Below are positions 45,519-55,769 of a stretch of 64,000 nt of DNA, piece after piece. Source of the stretch: Dactylellina haptotyla (taxonomy: Eukaryota; Ascomycota; Orbiliomycetes; Orbiliales; Orbiliaceae). The DNA lies in NCBI GenBank assembly GCA_031310005.1, contig CM062379.1:6262001-6326000 (forward strand). The letters run 5' to 3'. Every line of letters starts with the position of its first letter. Positions within the stretch are counted from its first letter, which is position 1. The notes beneath the pieces are model-generated. The model was given only the letters and a program-made list of their open reading frames with translations. It was not told where the DNA came from and ran no database searches. The translations under genes were made by a program, and so were the position numbers.

Positions 45519-47393
45519 TTACAACTTCGATGGTAGCTCACGGACAACTTTATCGATTGCGGAGGCGACGTAGTCGACGTTTTTCGAATTGAGGCCAGCC
45601 TGAAAAGGGAAACAGGGCTCATAGTCAGCAGCCAATCATAAAAGCAGAGGGCGCCGGAGGGCGCAGAGGATGCATGCAACACAACACTCACCATTGATAT
45701 CCTGCCGTTCTTGGTCTTCATTGACACACCCACGTTAGCCTTTATCCTTTTGTTTCGCCTTTATCTTTGTTCTTTTGGCCCAGAATAGTGACATAGTTAT
45801 TCCGAGGCCGAAGTTAGCTTACCATGTAGATGTGGAACTGTGCAAGAAATTTGTAATTAGCCTAAATCCTAATCGCTCCGAGGAGTGGAGCTGGCGTGCT
45901 TTGAGACATTGAGCTCGGGGAATAGGTAGCTTACCTCCTCGCGGATCTTGAGGACCTGTGGTTCTGACAGGCCGGTGCTGTAGGAGTCATATCACGTCAG
46001 TTACCCTTTAACCAATCATGCCCCTACTCAAAACATATGGCGAATGATAATCCTTACAATGAGAACATGCCAATCTGGCTTGTGATGTGATCCCAAGTTC
46101 CGGGTGTCTTGAGCTCAACGAGTTTCTCATAGAGTGCTTTCCTCATAGCAATGATTCTACCGCTCATGGTGCGCAAGTCTTGCTCCCACTCCTTGAACAA
46201 CTGGGGGTCGTTGAGGACGGTTGAGGCGATCTTGGCTCCGTAGATAGGCGGATTGCTGATCTCGGAACGGGTCAAGATGGCGAGCTGGGAACCAACTCTC
46301 TTTGTGAGTTCTTCAGCTCCGGCTCCTGGGGCGGCAACGTAGTGGAAGCACCCAGCACGCTGGCCGTAGATGCCAAAGTTCTTCGCGAAGGACTCGGCGA
46401 CGCAGAGCTCGAAACCCTGCTCGACGAAGTACTGGATAGCCCAGGCGTCCTTGGCGAGGTCACCCGACGCGAAACCTTGATAAGCGGTATCGAAGAAGGG
46501 GAACAACTTCCTCGCCTTCATGATTTCAGCGATCTCTTTCCATTGGGCCTGTGTGGGATCCACTCCGGTGGGGTTGTGGGCACAGGCGTGTAATAGGATA
46601 ATGGAGCCGGGCTCTGCAGATTGGAGGGTGGATGTCAGACCGTTCCAGTCCAGGCCGCAGGTTTCCTTCGCGAAGTATGGGTATTGTGCGATTGGGAGAC
46701 CGACGTTCTGGAAGATCTGGTGGTGGTTGGCCCAGGTTGGGTTGGAGAGGTATACGGGTGGATTTGAACCTCGCGGGTAGAACTTTGCGAGGAACAGCGC
46801 GCCGAGATGGAGGGCACCGGTGCCAGAGATGGTTTGGAAGGACGCAACCTGTTATGATATTTAGCTCTGAACCCCCATTGACAACAATTTTTATATCGAG
46901 AGAAGATTTACGCACTCTCTTCTCTTGGATGGCAGGGCTGTCGCCGCCAAAGACCAGCTTGGCAGCAGCGGAAGTGAGGGAGGCGAGACCGGCGATTGGG
47001 AGGTACTCGTGGTTCTTCGAAGGGTCACTGCGGATGATCTCTTCGGCCTGTTCATTCATTCACAAACTTTAGTATTTTATATCCTCAAAAGAGAGGGAAA
47101 GCTAAGGAAGCGGTAGAGAGGTAGAGGTGTACCTTCTTCACGACGGGCAGAATCCACGGTTTGGCGTTATCGTCACGGTAGGCACCGATTCCCAGGTCGA
47201 CCTTCTTGTCCGAAGGGTCCGCCCTGAAGGCCGCCATCAGCCCGAACAACGGGTCTGTGGGGGCCATGGAAATGCTCTCGAACGCGGAAGCCATCTTGTT
47301 CTGTGCGGGCTGGATGTGGTTGGAAATCGAGGCCAGACGTTGTTGGGCCGATGTTGATGCGAGGGAAGGGGAGGTGTGGTTTGAGGACGGCAT
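45519..47393 (-). CDS. Aspartate aminotransferase (PLP-dependent)
   Basis: Seven exons (47393-47133, 47047-46916, 46848-46058, 45977-45935, 45846-45832, 45715-45692, 45599-45519) give 448 residues. The enzyme interconverts aspartate and 2-oxoglutarate with oxaloacetate and glutamate. Hallmarks: HACAHNPTGVDPT, FPFFDTAYQGFASGD, the PLP-lysine motif ESFAKNFGIYGQRAG, and TKNGRISMAGLN, whose Arg binds the substrate carboxylate. Two exons are micro-exons of 15 bases (FHIYM) and 24 bases (TKNGRISM). Starts are possible at 47393, or at the internal Met at 47294 that would give a 415-residue cytosolic-type enzyme. The 33-residue extension is Ser/Gln/Asn-rich with only one Arg and one Lys, so a mitochondrial presequence is possible but not strong. 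Compartment is therefore left open. Confidence 0.9.
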
Positions 47394-48940
47394 CTTTTGC
47401 AAACTTGGATCTTTCTTTATATAAAACTCTAAGCTTAATATGACATCTACGTAGCTTCCTTGTCTCCAGTCCGTCTGTCCGGGGGCCACAACCTCCTACG
47501 CAAAGGACCCGAGTGACAAAAGGGTTACAAGCTGCCCCGCGAACCTCGACTCGACCTACTCAATCCCGCTATGGCGGAGCTGCGATGTTTGTTACGCAAC
47601 AAGGATAGCGGAGCAGAGCTGCAGCAGCAGGAATGCGTTCTCGAAATTGAACTGAATGCAAACGCGGGTAGGCTAACTAACTGTAACTAAATGGAGCCAC
47701 CGGCGGAAACCAATGGCACTTGACCTATTAAAATCCCTCAGTTGGGTTGGTGCTTTTGTCCGTTGTTCGTTCGTTCGTTCGTTCCGCCGCCGCGAACTGG
47801 ATTCCGGTACCGCAATTCTTATGCAATACGCCCGGCTTGTATCGGTTTGTTTTCTTCTTTTTTCTTTCCTGTTCCCACGCTCAGACAGGATCGAGGGTAT
47901 GACAAAGGATATTACACAAAAATGCGCAGGATTAGATAAAAACGTTGAATAAAATGAACACGGCGGTGGTGAGAGGATAAGGTGCTCTGGACGGTACGCT
48001 GTTACGGAAAATGCGGTAATGGTGCTCGGAATGGCATGAGAATGGCATCTCCTCGAAATAAAAACACCAGATACGGGCTCTCACGTTTTAAATATATTTC
48101 TCGCACTTTTTCTTCCTCGCAAGCATATGACTATCAGCGATTTTAGACCGGATATCCGAGATGCCATGTCCATGCAGGGCCTGGCTGGGCTGGCAGCAGC
48201 TAATCCCCATGGCCAGTCAACTGATACCGCAGTTTCCGTCATGGGGAAAGAGAGATATAAAACGGTCGGTCGGTCCTTCGAGAAGACCTCGCTGGAAAAG
48301 CATGCATGCAGGTACAGTTACCGCGACTCCCCAGCTTGTGATTTCGGCCTGGCTGTGCGGATTGTTCGGGCGCCGCTCGAATGGCCCCGGTCACGGTGCG
48401 ACAGATGTTTCGGCTACCTCTCCACAAGAGAAAAAAACTTTCACATGCTCCGCAACTGGCCACCGTCTCGAGCATGGTTTCCGCTCCAACTTGCCTAAGA
48501 TTAGCAGCTGGCTGCCCCGCCGTCGCAAAGTATCCTGAAAAAGGCTCCAGATTTCTCTCGTCAGACGATAACTGATAACCTCCACAGTCTTATTACCCCA
48601 GAGAACGTGAGGGCAAGGACTAGATATATCCCTCATAAAGTAACAGGACGAAGATAGAGGAAAAATTTTGAGAGCATCATGTGAATGAAATGCGGAGTTT
48701 GCATAATTAGTCTTGCCATTACAGTATTAGTCGGCGTTGGATTACTTAACAATAGGGTAACCCCTTCTCATCACGTCCCGTTTCCAATTATAAAGTGAGA
48801 TAGATTTCTCGTAAAATGAATGCTGAATACGAAAGAAGAATAGTAATAATTGCTTGGGTCGGCCAAATTGCCGGTTCTGCAAATGCGTAAATTTTCAAAA
48901 AAAAAAAAAAAGAATATTATAATAATAATAATATATGCGA
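47394..48940. other. AAT promoter and 3' region of the 689-residue gene
   Basis: About 1.5 kb. It includes a cgtt tetranucleotide run (47766-47784) and a TATA-like atataaaac (48255-48263). Open frames at 47713-48636 overlap on both strands without recognisable protein features; none is called. Confidence 0.45.
48897..48934. repeat. A15 run followed by an ATA/ATT trinucleotide run
   Basis: Fifteen consecutive A (48897-48911), then gaatatt and five ATA-type units to 48934. It lies directly downstream of the minus-strand stop at 48941, so it is in that gene's 3' UTR, where it reads TAT repeats and a T run. Confidence 0.85.
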
Positions 48941-51335
48941 CTAGTCTCGATAAGACGGCTTATATGATTCGTAGTCACGTCTCCATCCGCGACCTCTCTC
49001 ACGAGCCCTGTGCGCAGCTGGCTCTGTCGGCGGCGCAAAGTCGGGGCGAAAGTCGCCTCCACGGCGGCGACCACCACCACCACGTGCACCGCGACTTCGG
49101 CCGCGATTCCTGTCCCGACTGCGGTCTCTGTCTTTGAACTCCGACCGATTCGCAAACCCATCAGCTATTGGCCGTCTATCACCGTCGTATTCGTATTGTC
49201 GATCTCTATACCGCCCTTTATCACCATGAAAATCGTCGGGATTTCTGCTTGGAGTGTACTCTGCTCGCGAACCGGTTTCGGAATCACGTCTGACCTCTTC
49301 ACTATTTGCAGACCTCGCAGGCGTGCTTTCGGATGATTTACTAGAATTGCTGTTTGGATTCACCCATATACTCCAAGGTTGTTTGGCCGACCGGCTTTCG
49401 GGCTCATTATTACGCCTTGAATTCTCATTTCGATCACGTCTACGACGAATCGGACTGCGAGATCGCGATCTCTCGTATTCGTGTTCGCTTCTGAGGTTTT
49501 GCTCGCTCTTTCTACGTGATGTCGAGTGTCTGTCTCTTCTATCTTGCCCCGATGAATGAGATTCGGAATACGTTTCGCCGGCCGAACCTCGACGGTCTGG
49601 ACGATATCTTGAGCCAGGTGGATTGGCGAAATCATGCCGATTATATTGGGTACGTTCGCCTCGAGATTCCCCAGAAGACCGACGGCTATCAGGAGCATGC
49701 TGGAGAGAAGGATGCTGTGGAAAGAACGTAGCTACATCTTCGGAGATTATATGTTCAACCGGCATACCATGTCCCAAATCCGACGCTATTTTTGGTTCTC
49801 TTTGACCCTGGTCTTCCCGAGAAATATCTTTCGAGGGTCGCCGCGCCGCATGCATCGACTGGCCGGTGTAGCTCGAATCTCTTGAATCCCTTGGCGAATC
49901 CGCAATGTCATTTCCTTCTGAAGCCTCTTTCGACGTACGTCGTATCGGTGACATTTCTCGACGTGGAGACCGGCGATCGTAAACGGAATGTAATCTGTTC
50001 TCCGGTATATCAATTGTTCCGAAGCGGCGCTCGTGTATTTCTGGCGTATCGACAGTTTTCGACCCCGATAATGGAATCGGGATGATGTTCTTCCACGTTT
50101 CTGAAGATTGTGAGCTCGTTAGCATTTACGATCCGTTATTCGGTTGAACGCATGGCCGAGTTACCCGTTGACTGAGCTGCCTCGCGAGGGCTGGCTAGAT
50201 TTGGAGTAGACCTCGGTGTAGTTAAGCTCACACCTTCCATCTGATGAACAAGGCTACTAGTTTTGAGCGTTGATAGGTTTGGCCGTCTTTCTGGGAGCTT
50301 TCCCTTCGCTGCTGCGTTCGAGGCCTGCGCATCTGGATCTACCAGTGAGGCTCTCCTCTGTTCTTTCTGCATCGTCTTGTAGATGGTTTGTTTTTCATCT
50401 TCCTGCATCATCCACAATTCAAGTTCTTCATTCTTCCGTTTCCTTATTTCCTCTACCATTAGATCCTCTACCAGGTATTCTAGCTCTGCGATACTAAGAG
50501 TAGACACTTCAGGTTCGTCAACATCCATCCCGCTTGACTCTTTTGCCTTTTTCTTTTGCTCCTCCTTCCATATCCGAAGTCGCTCGAGTTGATCCTTTTG
50601 GACGATAACGGACCTGTATTGTGCAGGCAAAAGGTCAAGCGGCGTTGGCTTTAAGAATCTCTTTGGGTTGTTCAAGCTCATATTGGGTATGGGGCCAAGG
50701 TATTCTTTTAGTTCCCCTTTTCCTTCAGGATACACTGATCTAACGCTATCCCAATCTATCATCTTTTCGAGTTCTTTCTGAAACTCTTTGATCTCTCTGA
50801 TATGTCGTTCCTGTTGCTGGGCTCTTCAATAAAGTCAGTCTGGCTCATCCGAGTAGAAATGGAAAGCCGCAAGGCTGCATACCGTTGAGCTTTATGCATC
50901 CATTTCAGATTTGCTAGGATTGTGTGATGCCTATCTTCTGCTTTAACCATTCGTTCGGGGCTGTCTCTCTATCAGTTGTTTATTCACAGGGTTGAAGCAC
51001 CATACTAACACTCTCCACCAACTTTTGAGTAATTGAAACGGAGAACAGAATAGACAAGTAGGTTCTGACGTACGTCGGAAATGGCAGGATTATGTCCTCT
51101 AGGAGTGGTATCTGTAACAATCACACCAAGATTATGTTAGCCATAATTCGTGCGGTTACGCAGTTTAGAGAAGTTATCTCATATTCACTTTTATGGGCCG
51201 CTTCTGACCCCAAGGCAGTTTATTGTTATCGATTTCCTCGTCATTTTCACTGACGTCCGCGGCTTGTTTTTCTATCGGCGCCGCTGTATCGATATCCCTC
51301 ATGGGCTCGTCGCCCTCTGCTGTTGAAGCCTCCAT
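48941..51335 (-). CDS. Unrecognised nuclear-type protein, coiled coil plus Arg/Ser/Gly-rich tail
   Basis: Five exons fit one open frame (51335-51209, 51111-51074, 50968-50883, 50823-50165, 50100-48941), giving 689 residues. The joint at 51209 (donor gtcaga) is uncertain: a donor at 51188 (gtgaat) is possible but gives a frame clash. The N terminus is acidic and short. Residues about 55-120 are a conserved-looking helical block: RDSPERMVKAEDRHHTIL, NLKWMHKAQR, QQQERHIREIKEFQKELEKM. A Pro/Lys block, then a coiled coil (LRIWKEEQKKKAKE, LVEDLMVEEIRKRKNEEL) and a Ser/Thr-rich linker follow. The last 350 residues are dominated by R, S, D and E, and finish with an RGG-like stretch (GARGGGGRRRGGDF) and WRRDYESYK. 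An RNA- or chromatin-linked nuclear role is inferred from composition. I do not recognise the family. Confidence 0.65.
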
Positions 51336-52936
51336 GGTGCTTGTTTATTGTTAAGATTCGTATTACGCGCCTTGCCCACGCTGAATACCGGTTTGTGGAT
51401 TGGGATCATGCAGCTGTGCCGCTGTGACTGGTTGTGATTGGTGATGATCCAATTCAGCCCTCCAGCATAGGCTTGGCTGTTGCAAGTTGCATGTTGGTGT
51501 GTTGGATCAATCAAGGGCGTAGACACCCTTGTAGACCAAACAAAGCCGCAGCCTTAACACACACATGACTGGGACGATTTCTACCTGGTTCTTTCTCCAA
51601 GGCTAAGATCCAGGAGTATAGAGCGAACTTCAAAAGTTCAACTTATTGTAATTACTCGAGTAGCTACTTCGGTATCTTCCGAATAAGTCCGCTTCGAATT
51701 AACCAAAACTGACTAACGCCCCAAACCAGTGTGTTGGAAAGTCGGAAAGCTGCTTTTCCATTGTCGCTATTCCGTTCAAAGCTTCACGAGGCGGTGCCAA
51801 TAAATCCTCTCGATTTGATAGAATATTCGCTAGCCTATCTGAAAGGTTGGTTCGCCTCACATGGTACCTTTATAGCATTTTCGATCTAAGCAATAATGTC
51901 TCTCTGCTGTATAGCTCTCTAGTAGAATGGGCGAGCTTATTTGTAATTGTTATGCTATACCCAAAAATCACAATTTTGAGGGGAATGGAATTTTTGTTCT
52001 CTGCAGCGTCCTTGAACACCAACCCGTTCAAAATATCAAAGTACTTGATAGTTCAGGGAGTCTAACATTTCTAGTATTATAGACTCGGGGCGGGTTCTAG
52101 ATCGTAGGTGGTGTTTAACCAAGCTTTACAAATTAAATTGTCGTTTTTACCGATTGACCAGTGACCCGCTTTTCGCCCGCACTTCAACTATGTCTGCCAA
52201 CTACAAGACCTTATATCCTAATAGACAACACTTTACGAAAACGCGCTAAAACCACTAAGATTAACTAAGGTTAAATCTAAACGGCGTCTACCGACTACAG
52301 CTAAACTAGAGACGGGATTTCTTCCCGATTTTTATAGTTGTAGCGGGTTTATGCTAACCTATTCTTCAAGAGTGTCGGAAACTGGTGCTCTGTGCGCCGG
52401 CCAAGCTAAATGGTAGCTCATCGCTTTCGCTTGTAAATACTCTTGTAGGCTGAGAAGAAAATTAAGCTCATAGGACCGTTTTTAACAGTTCTAGTAGTTG
52501 CATCGAATTGTCTGCATCGACCAGTACATACCTATAATGTTCTACGAAGATCTGACAGTTCGGAAACAAATACCTGGATTTGCTACGAGGAAAAGCCGCA
52601 CGATAGCCTTAAATTCTTGGTCGAGGCCCTTGGAATTTTCAAAACTTTCAACTAGCTAGCGCTAGACGCTTCGGAGCACCCTATCAGTTTAGTCTTTTTT
52701 TCAAGAGGAACGAGCGTCGACAATTGTGCCAAATCTTCCATTCATCTGTTGCGAATCTAGAAATGTATCTTCGCAACTACGAATGTGTTCAAATTTCTAT
52801 AAATACCAGGGAGCTTGCTACCGATACCCCTCTTTCTAAATCGCGACCCTCATCTTTCTAAGTGCAAAGAGCCATTGAGTTCCTTCCAGTCATTCTTTTA
52901 CTACTTAAACTACACATTCTTTTATAAATTTCCAAC
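51336..52936. other. Gene-free AT-richer region before the secreted-protein gene
   Basis: From about 51540 the base composition shifts to more A+T and codon-like structure disappears. Short open frames (51847-52065) have no supporting features. I looked for tRNA, terminal repeats and transposase-like frames and saw none. The leader of the next gene starts around 52800, with a TATA-like tctataaatac at about 52797-52807. Confidence 0.45.
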
Positions 52937-53569
52937 ATGGTTCTCATTAAGGCCGTCGCGCTCAGCTCGCTTTTGGTAGCAGTCTCTGCTGCGCCATCTC
53001 CCAATGGCATCCGCGATCCGTACTCTAAGTACCCTGGGTTGATCCAGGTCGGCCATCTCCCGTTAAACCTTCCTAAAGGACTCGGTGGGCAAGAAATACA
53101 CGCTACTGGTAACAGCTTTTGGGTAGGCAAGCCCACCGTTACGTATTGCCCTCTCGACAAGAAAAAATGCCCTAAAGTTACCAACAAAACGGCCTTGGCA
53201 GTTCTGAAGGGGACTACCGCTATAATGGATACCAGTGTCCCCGGCGGCCAACAGGTCTACGTCGACGCGTCTGGTGCTCTCATGTACACGAAGCCGCATT
53301 CAACTCTGCCCAAAGGTGCCATCACGAAAGGTTTCGTAATTGCATCCGGCGTTCCAGGAACCATGGTAGTACCCCCAGGTGGTTGGTTTAAACTTTGCCC
53401 AGAAAAATGCAAAGGAAAGGGACCTTATAAGGTCTTTGTAGCAACATGGAAGAAACCGCTCCAGGATAAGAACGTTCCTTCGCGCAACGCCAAACATTGC
53501 TTCGACATCTTGATGAATCTTAATGAGGGGATTTCCAAGTTCGGTGGCAGCGCTTACATGTATGCTTAG
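52937..53569 (+). CDS. Small secreted protein, 'IgE-binding protein'-like family
   Basis: An intronless gene encodes 210 residues. A clear signal peptide (MVLIKAVALSSLLVAVSAAP) should be cut near residue 19. The mature part has the feel of the Pezizomycotina 'IgE-binding protein' family: a HATGNSFWVGKPTVTYCP strand pair, CPKVTNKTALAV, then VPGGQQVYVDASGALMYTKPHS and a GAITKGFVIASG block. Six cysteines follow cleavage, including two close pairs (TYCPLDKKKCP and KLCPEKCKG), so disulfides are likely, and one NKT sequon is present. The Lys-rich C-terminal half is less like the family. Family assignment is from remembered motif order and is moderate. The function of the family is unknown; a role at the cell surface or in contact with a host is speculation. 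It lies alone in an AT-rich region. Confidence 0.7.
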   Translation: MVLIKAVALSSLLVAVSAAPSPNGIRDPYSKYPGLIQVGHLPLNLPKGLGGQEIHATGNSFWVGKPTVTYCPLDKKKCPKVTNKTALAVLKGTTAIMDTSVPGGQQVYVDASGALMYTKPHSTLPKGAITKGFVIASGVPGTMVVPPGGWFKLCPEKCKGKGPYKVFVATWKKPLQDKNVPSRNAKHCFDILMNLNEGISKFGGSAYMYA

Positions 53570-55123
53570 TGTAGATATCGCAAGCTATATTATATAAATA
53601 TATTCTGTATACTACTCATTTGAACACCATGTTCGAGTGAACGAAGATCGAAGTCTCCGAGACTTTCAACATCTAAATACCATTTTATTGTCTGATATTT
53701 ACGCTTTAAACAATATTGGCCAATTTCTCAATTCGGATGGAGGCCATAGTGATATAAATTACCCCAATTTTTTTCTTCGCGTTAGTTCGTCGACCCGGGA
53801 TTTTCTTGGTCGACCAAAGAATATTAGGCATCTGTTATATTCACTATATATGCGCATTCCTATACAAAATTAAGGAATTATTTCATTTGAACGCTTCAGC
53901 GGAAATAACTTCCTAAAGTCCATCGAAGGTGTACAAATTTTGACGAATATCTTTTTCGGAATCATATTATTGTGTGCAGGCACTAGTGCACTGCGTTGAG
54001 AGATTTTCATCACTTTGCACAACCTCAATGGCTTCCACCCAAACGCGGTGGTTTCATATATAATAGTACGGGCGAACTAAGTTATATGTAGCTATGTAGC
54101 AGCGCAGCATGCAGCAGACGTTGGTGTTGCAACAATGTTGTCCAATATTTATCTACTATTTGATCATAAAAACTGACTAACTAGCTTCGAACCTGGACGA
54201 TTACTAGTTTGGAAATCGCTCGCGATTCTAAAATTGATAATAGATTGGGACTATACTGGACTAAGGTTTAGATATATCCGTTTTTCAGGACGTTGATATA
54301 AGGAAAATCCATACAGCGATAAAGAAAAGAGGATAAACCGGAGCCAAGTTCTAGCCGCGCGCCGTCAGTCGGAAATATTTGAAATGAGAGAACTAAGCTC
54401 AAAAGTGGCGCCCACTCGACAGTCTGCATCGTGCCAAACTGGCCGCTGGAACAGCGGATGCGACCGAGCTTGGCCAACTGGAGAGCCCAGCTCCGAACAC
54501 CATGTTAATTCCAGGTTACATCGAAATTCTTTAAATTGCATATTGCAAAGTAAACGATCCACTTTACATCGGACTTTTATTTAACCTTGTGTTCATATAC
54601 TTAGTTAGATTGCAATAGCACGCTAGCGAGGAAACATGTTTTGCAAGTTTGACTTATTCGGAATAGAACCGGATCTTGGCGCCAATTTGTCCTGAGGCTT
54701 TCCACGGAGTTCGACTCGCTTTTTACCCCAGATCTTCAACGATGCCCCGGACACATGAACATTTGAGCAAAATCGCTGGTTCCACACCGCGAAGGAACGG
54801 TCTGAACATGGCCAATGGGTTCGGAACTCCGAGGACCAAAGATGTGGAATCCGGATGTTTACCAACACTAAGCACTAAGTTTACTATGCAGCGACTTCAC
54901 ATCAATTCTCCCCGTCAGGAACGAATATATTCAGCGTATAGTGAATTGATACGCTTCCAAATATTATAAATACTTGCCTGCTTCTCCATGATCAGAGTTT
55001 ATTTCTCATCCAGACTCCAGAGCATCTATCTATCCAGTATTACCTACACAGCACTTAGTATTAAAACTTCCATCTTACGAGTATAACGAACTCTTACGAT
55101 TATTATTTCTATCCATATTCAAA
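53570..55123. other. AT-rich gene-free region between two secreted-protein genes
   Basis: About 1.55 kb. Short open frames occur on both strands (53637-53873, 54268-54969), with AT-rich codon use and no recognisable protein. The stretch 54980-55120 is the probable leader of the next gene. Confidence 0.45.
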
Positions 55124-55769
55124 ATGAGAACTTCTACCATTTCCATCTTCTTCAGGTGAGAGTTAAATTTAACTATATTGAATACGCATGTTTTGGTCAC
55201 TAACACAACTTTTAAATAGCGCCGTCGCTATGGGTGTCTCTGCTCAAAAGCTTACGGCTTGCCCAGCGGCCTTTAGCCCAGACTGCTTCTACTTCTGCGA
55301 CTATCCTAACGCTGACGCTTCGACATGCTCAAACTACAACATCACAACTCAAGGCTCTGTCTGCAAACTATGCCACCCACCTACCGCCTGCCCATCATCC
55401 TACAATCCGGACTGCTTATTCTTCTGCAAGTATCCCGGTGACAGCGGAAACTCGTGTAGCAATGTCAATATCACTACTCAAGGAGCGCAGTGTACTCGCT
55501 GTCCCGGAAAGCCTACTACTTGTCCTACAACCGTTACCCCAGAATGCAAGTTCTTCTGCGAATGGCGAGGAGATGTCGGTAACGTCCTAGATACCGGTTG
55601 TTCAAATGTCAATATCACCACTCAAGGAGCTGTGTGCAGACTCTGCGACGGAACTGATGGCACTGGTACCACCACTCCACCACCAGCATACACTGGTGGC
55701 GCTTCGGCTCTTCAAGTTGGCAGCGCAGCTTTTGGTGGCATGTTCGCTCTCTTGCTTGCCGCCTTCTAA
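55124..55769 (+). CDS. GPI-anchored protein with three six-cysteine repeats
   Basis: Two exons (55124-55155, 55220-55769) give 193 residues. A signal peptide (MRTSTISIFFSAVAMGVSA) is split by the intron. Three tandem repeats of 40-47 residues follow (about 22-62, 63-106, 107-155). Each has the pattern C, seven residues, C-x-(F/Y)-F-C-x-(Y/W), a loop, C-S-N-x-NITTQG, two residues, C-x-x-C: six cysteines and one N-glycosylation sequon per repeat. A Thr/Pro-rich spacer (GTTTPPPAYTGG) and a small-residue plus hydrophobic C terminus (SAAFGGMFALLLAAF) fit a GPI signal. Repeats two and three share a 26-base stretch (55461-55486, 55605-55630) with one mismatch, so duplication is fairly recent or the DNA is conserved. 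An adhesin, wall or effector-like role is inference; I do not recognise a named family. Confidence 0.82.
55225..55660 (+). repeat. Three intragenic cysteine-rich repeats
   Basis: Approximate units are 55250-55370, 55371-55508 and 55509-55650. The best-preserved DNA is the segment that encodes CSNxNITTQG. The third unit has a three-residue insertion (LDT) before its fourth cysteine. Confidence 0.8.

Noticed and set aside
48127-48540. Plus-strand frames of 123-125 codons preceding a TATA-like site
   Set aside because: Two overlapping frames of similar length, no domain or consistent composition, and they sit in the aspartate aminotransferase promoter and neighbouring 3' UTR.
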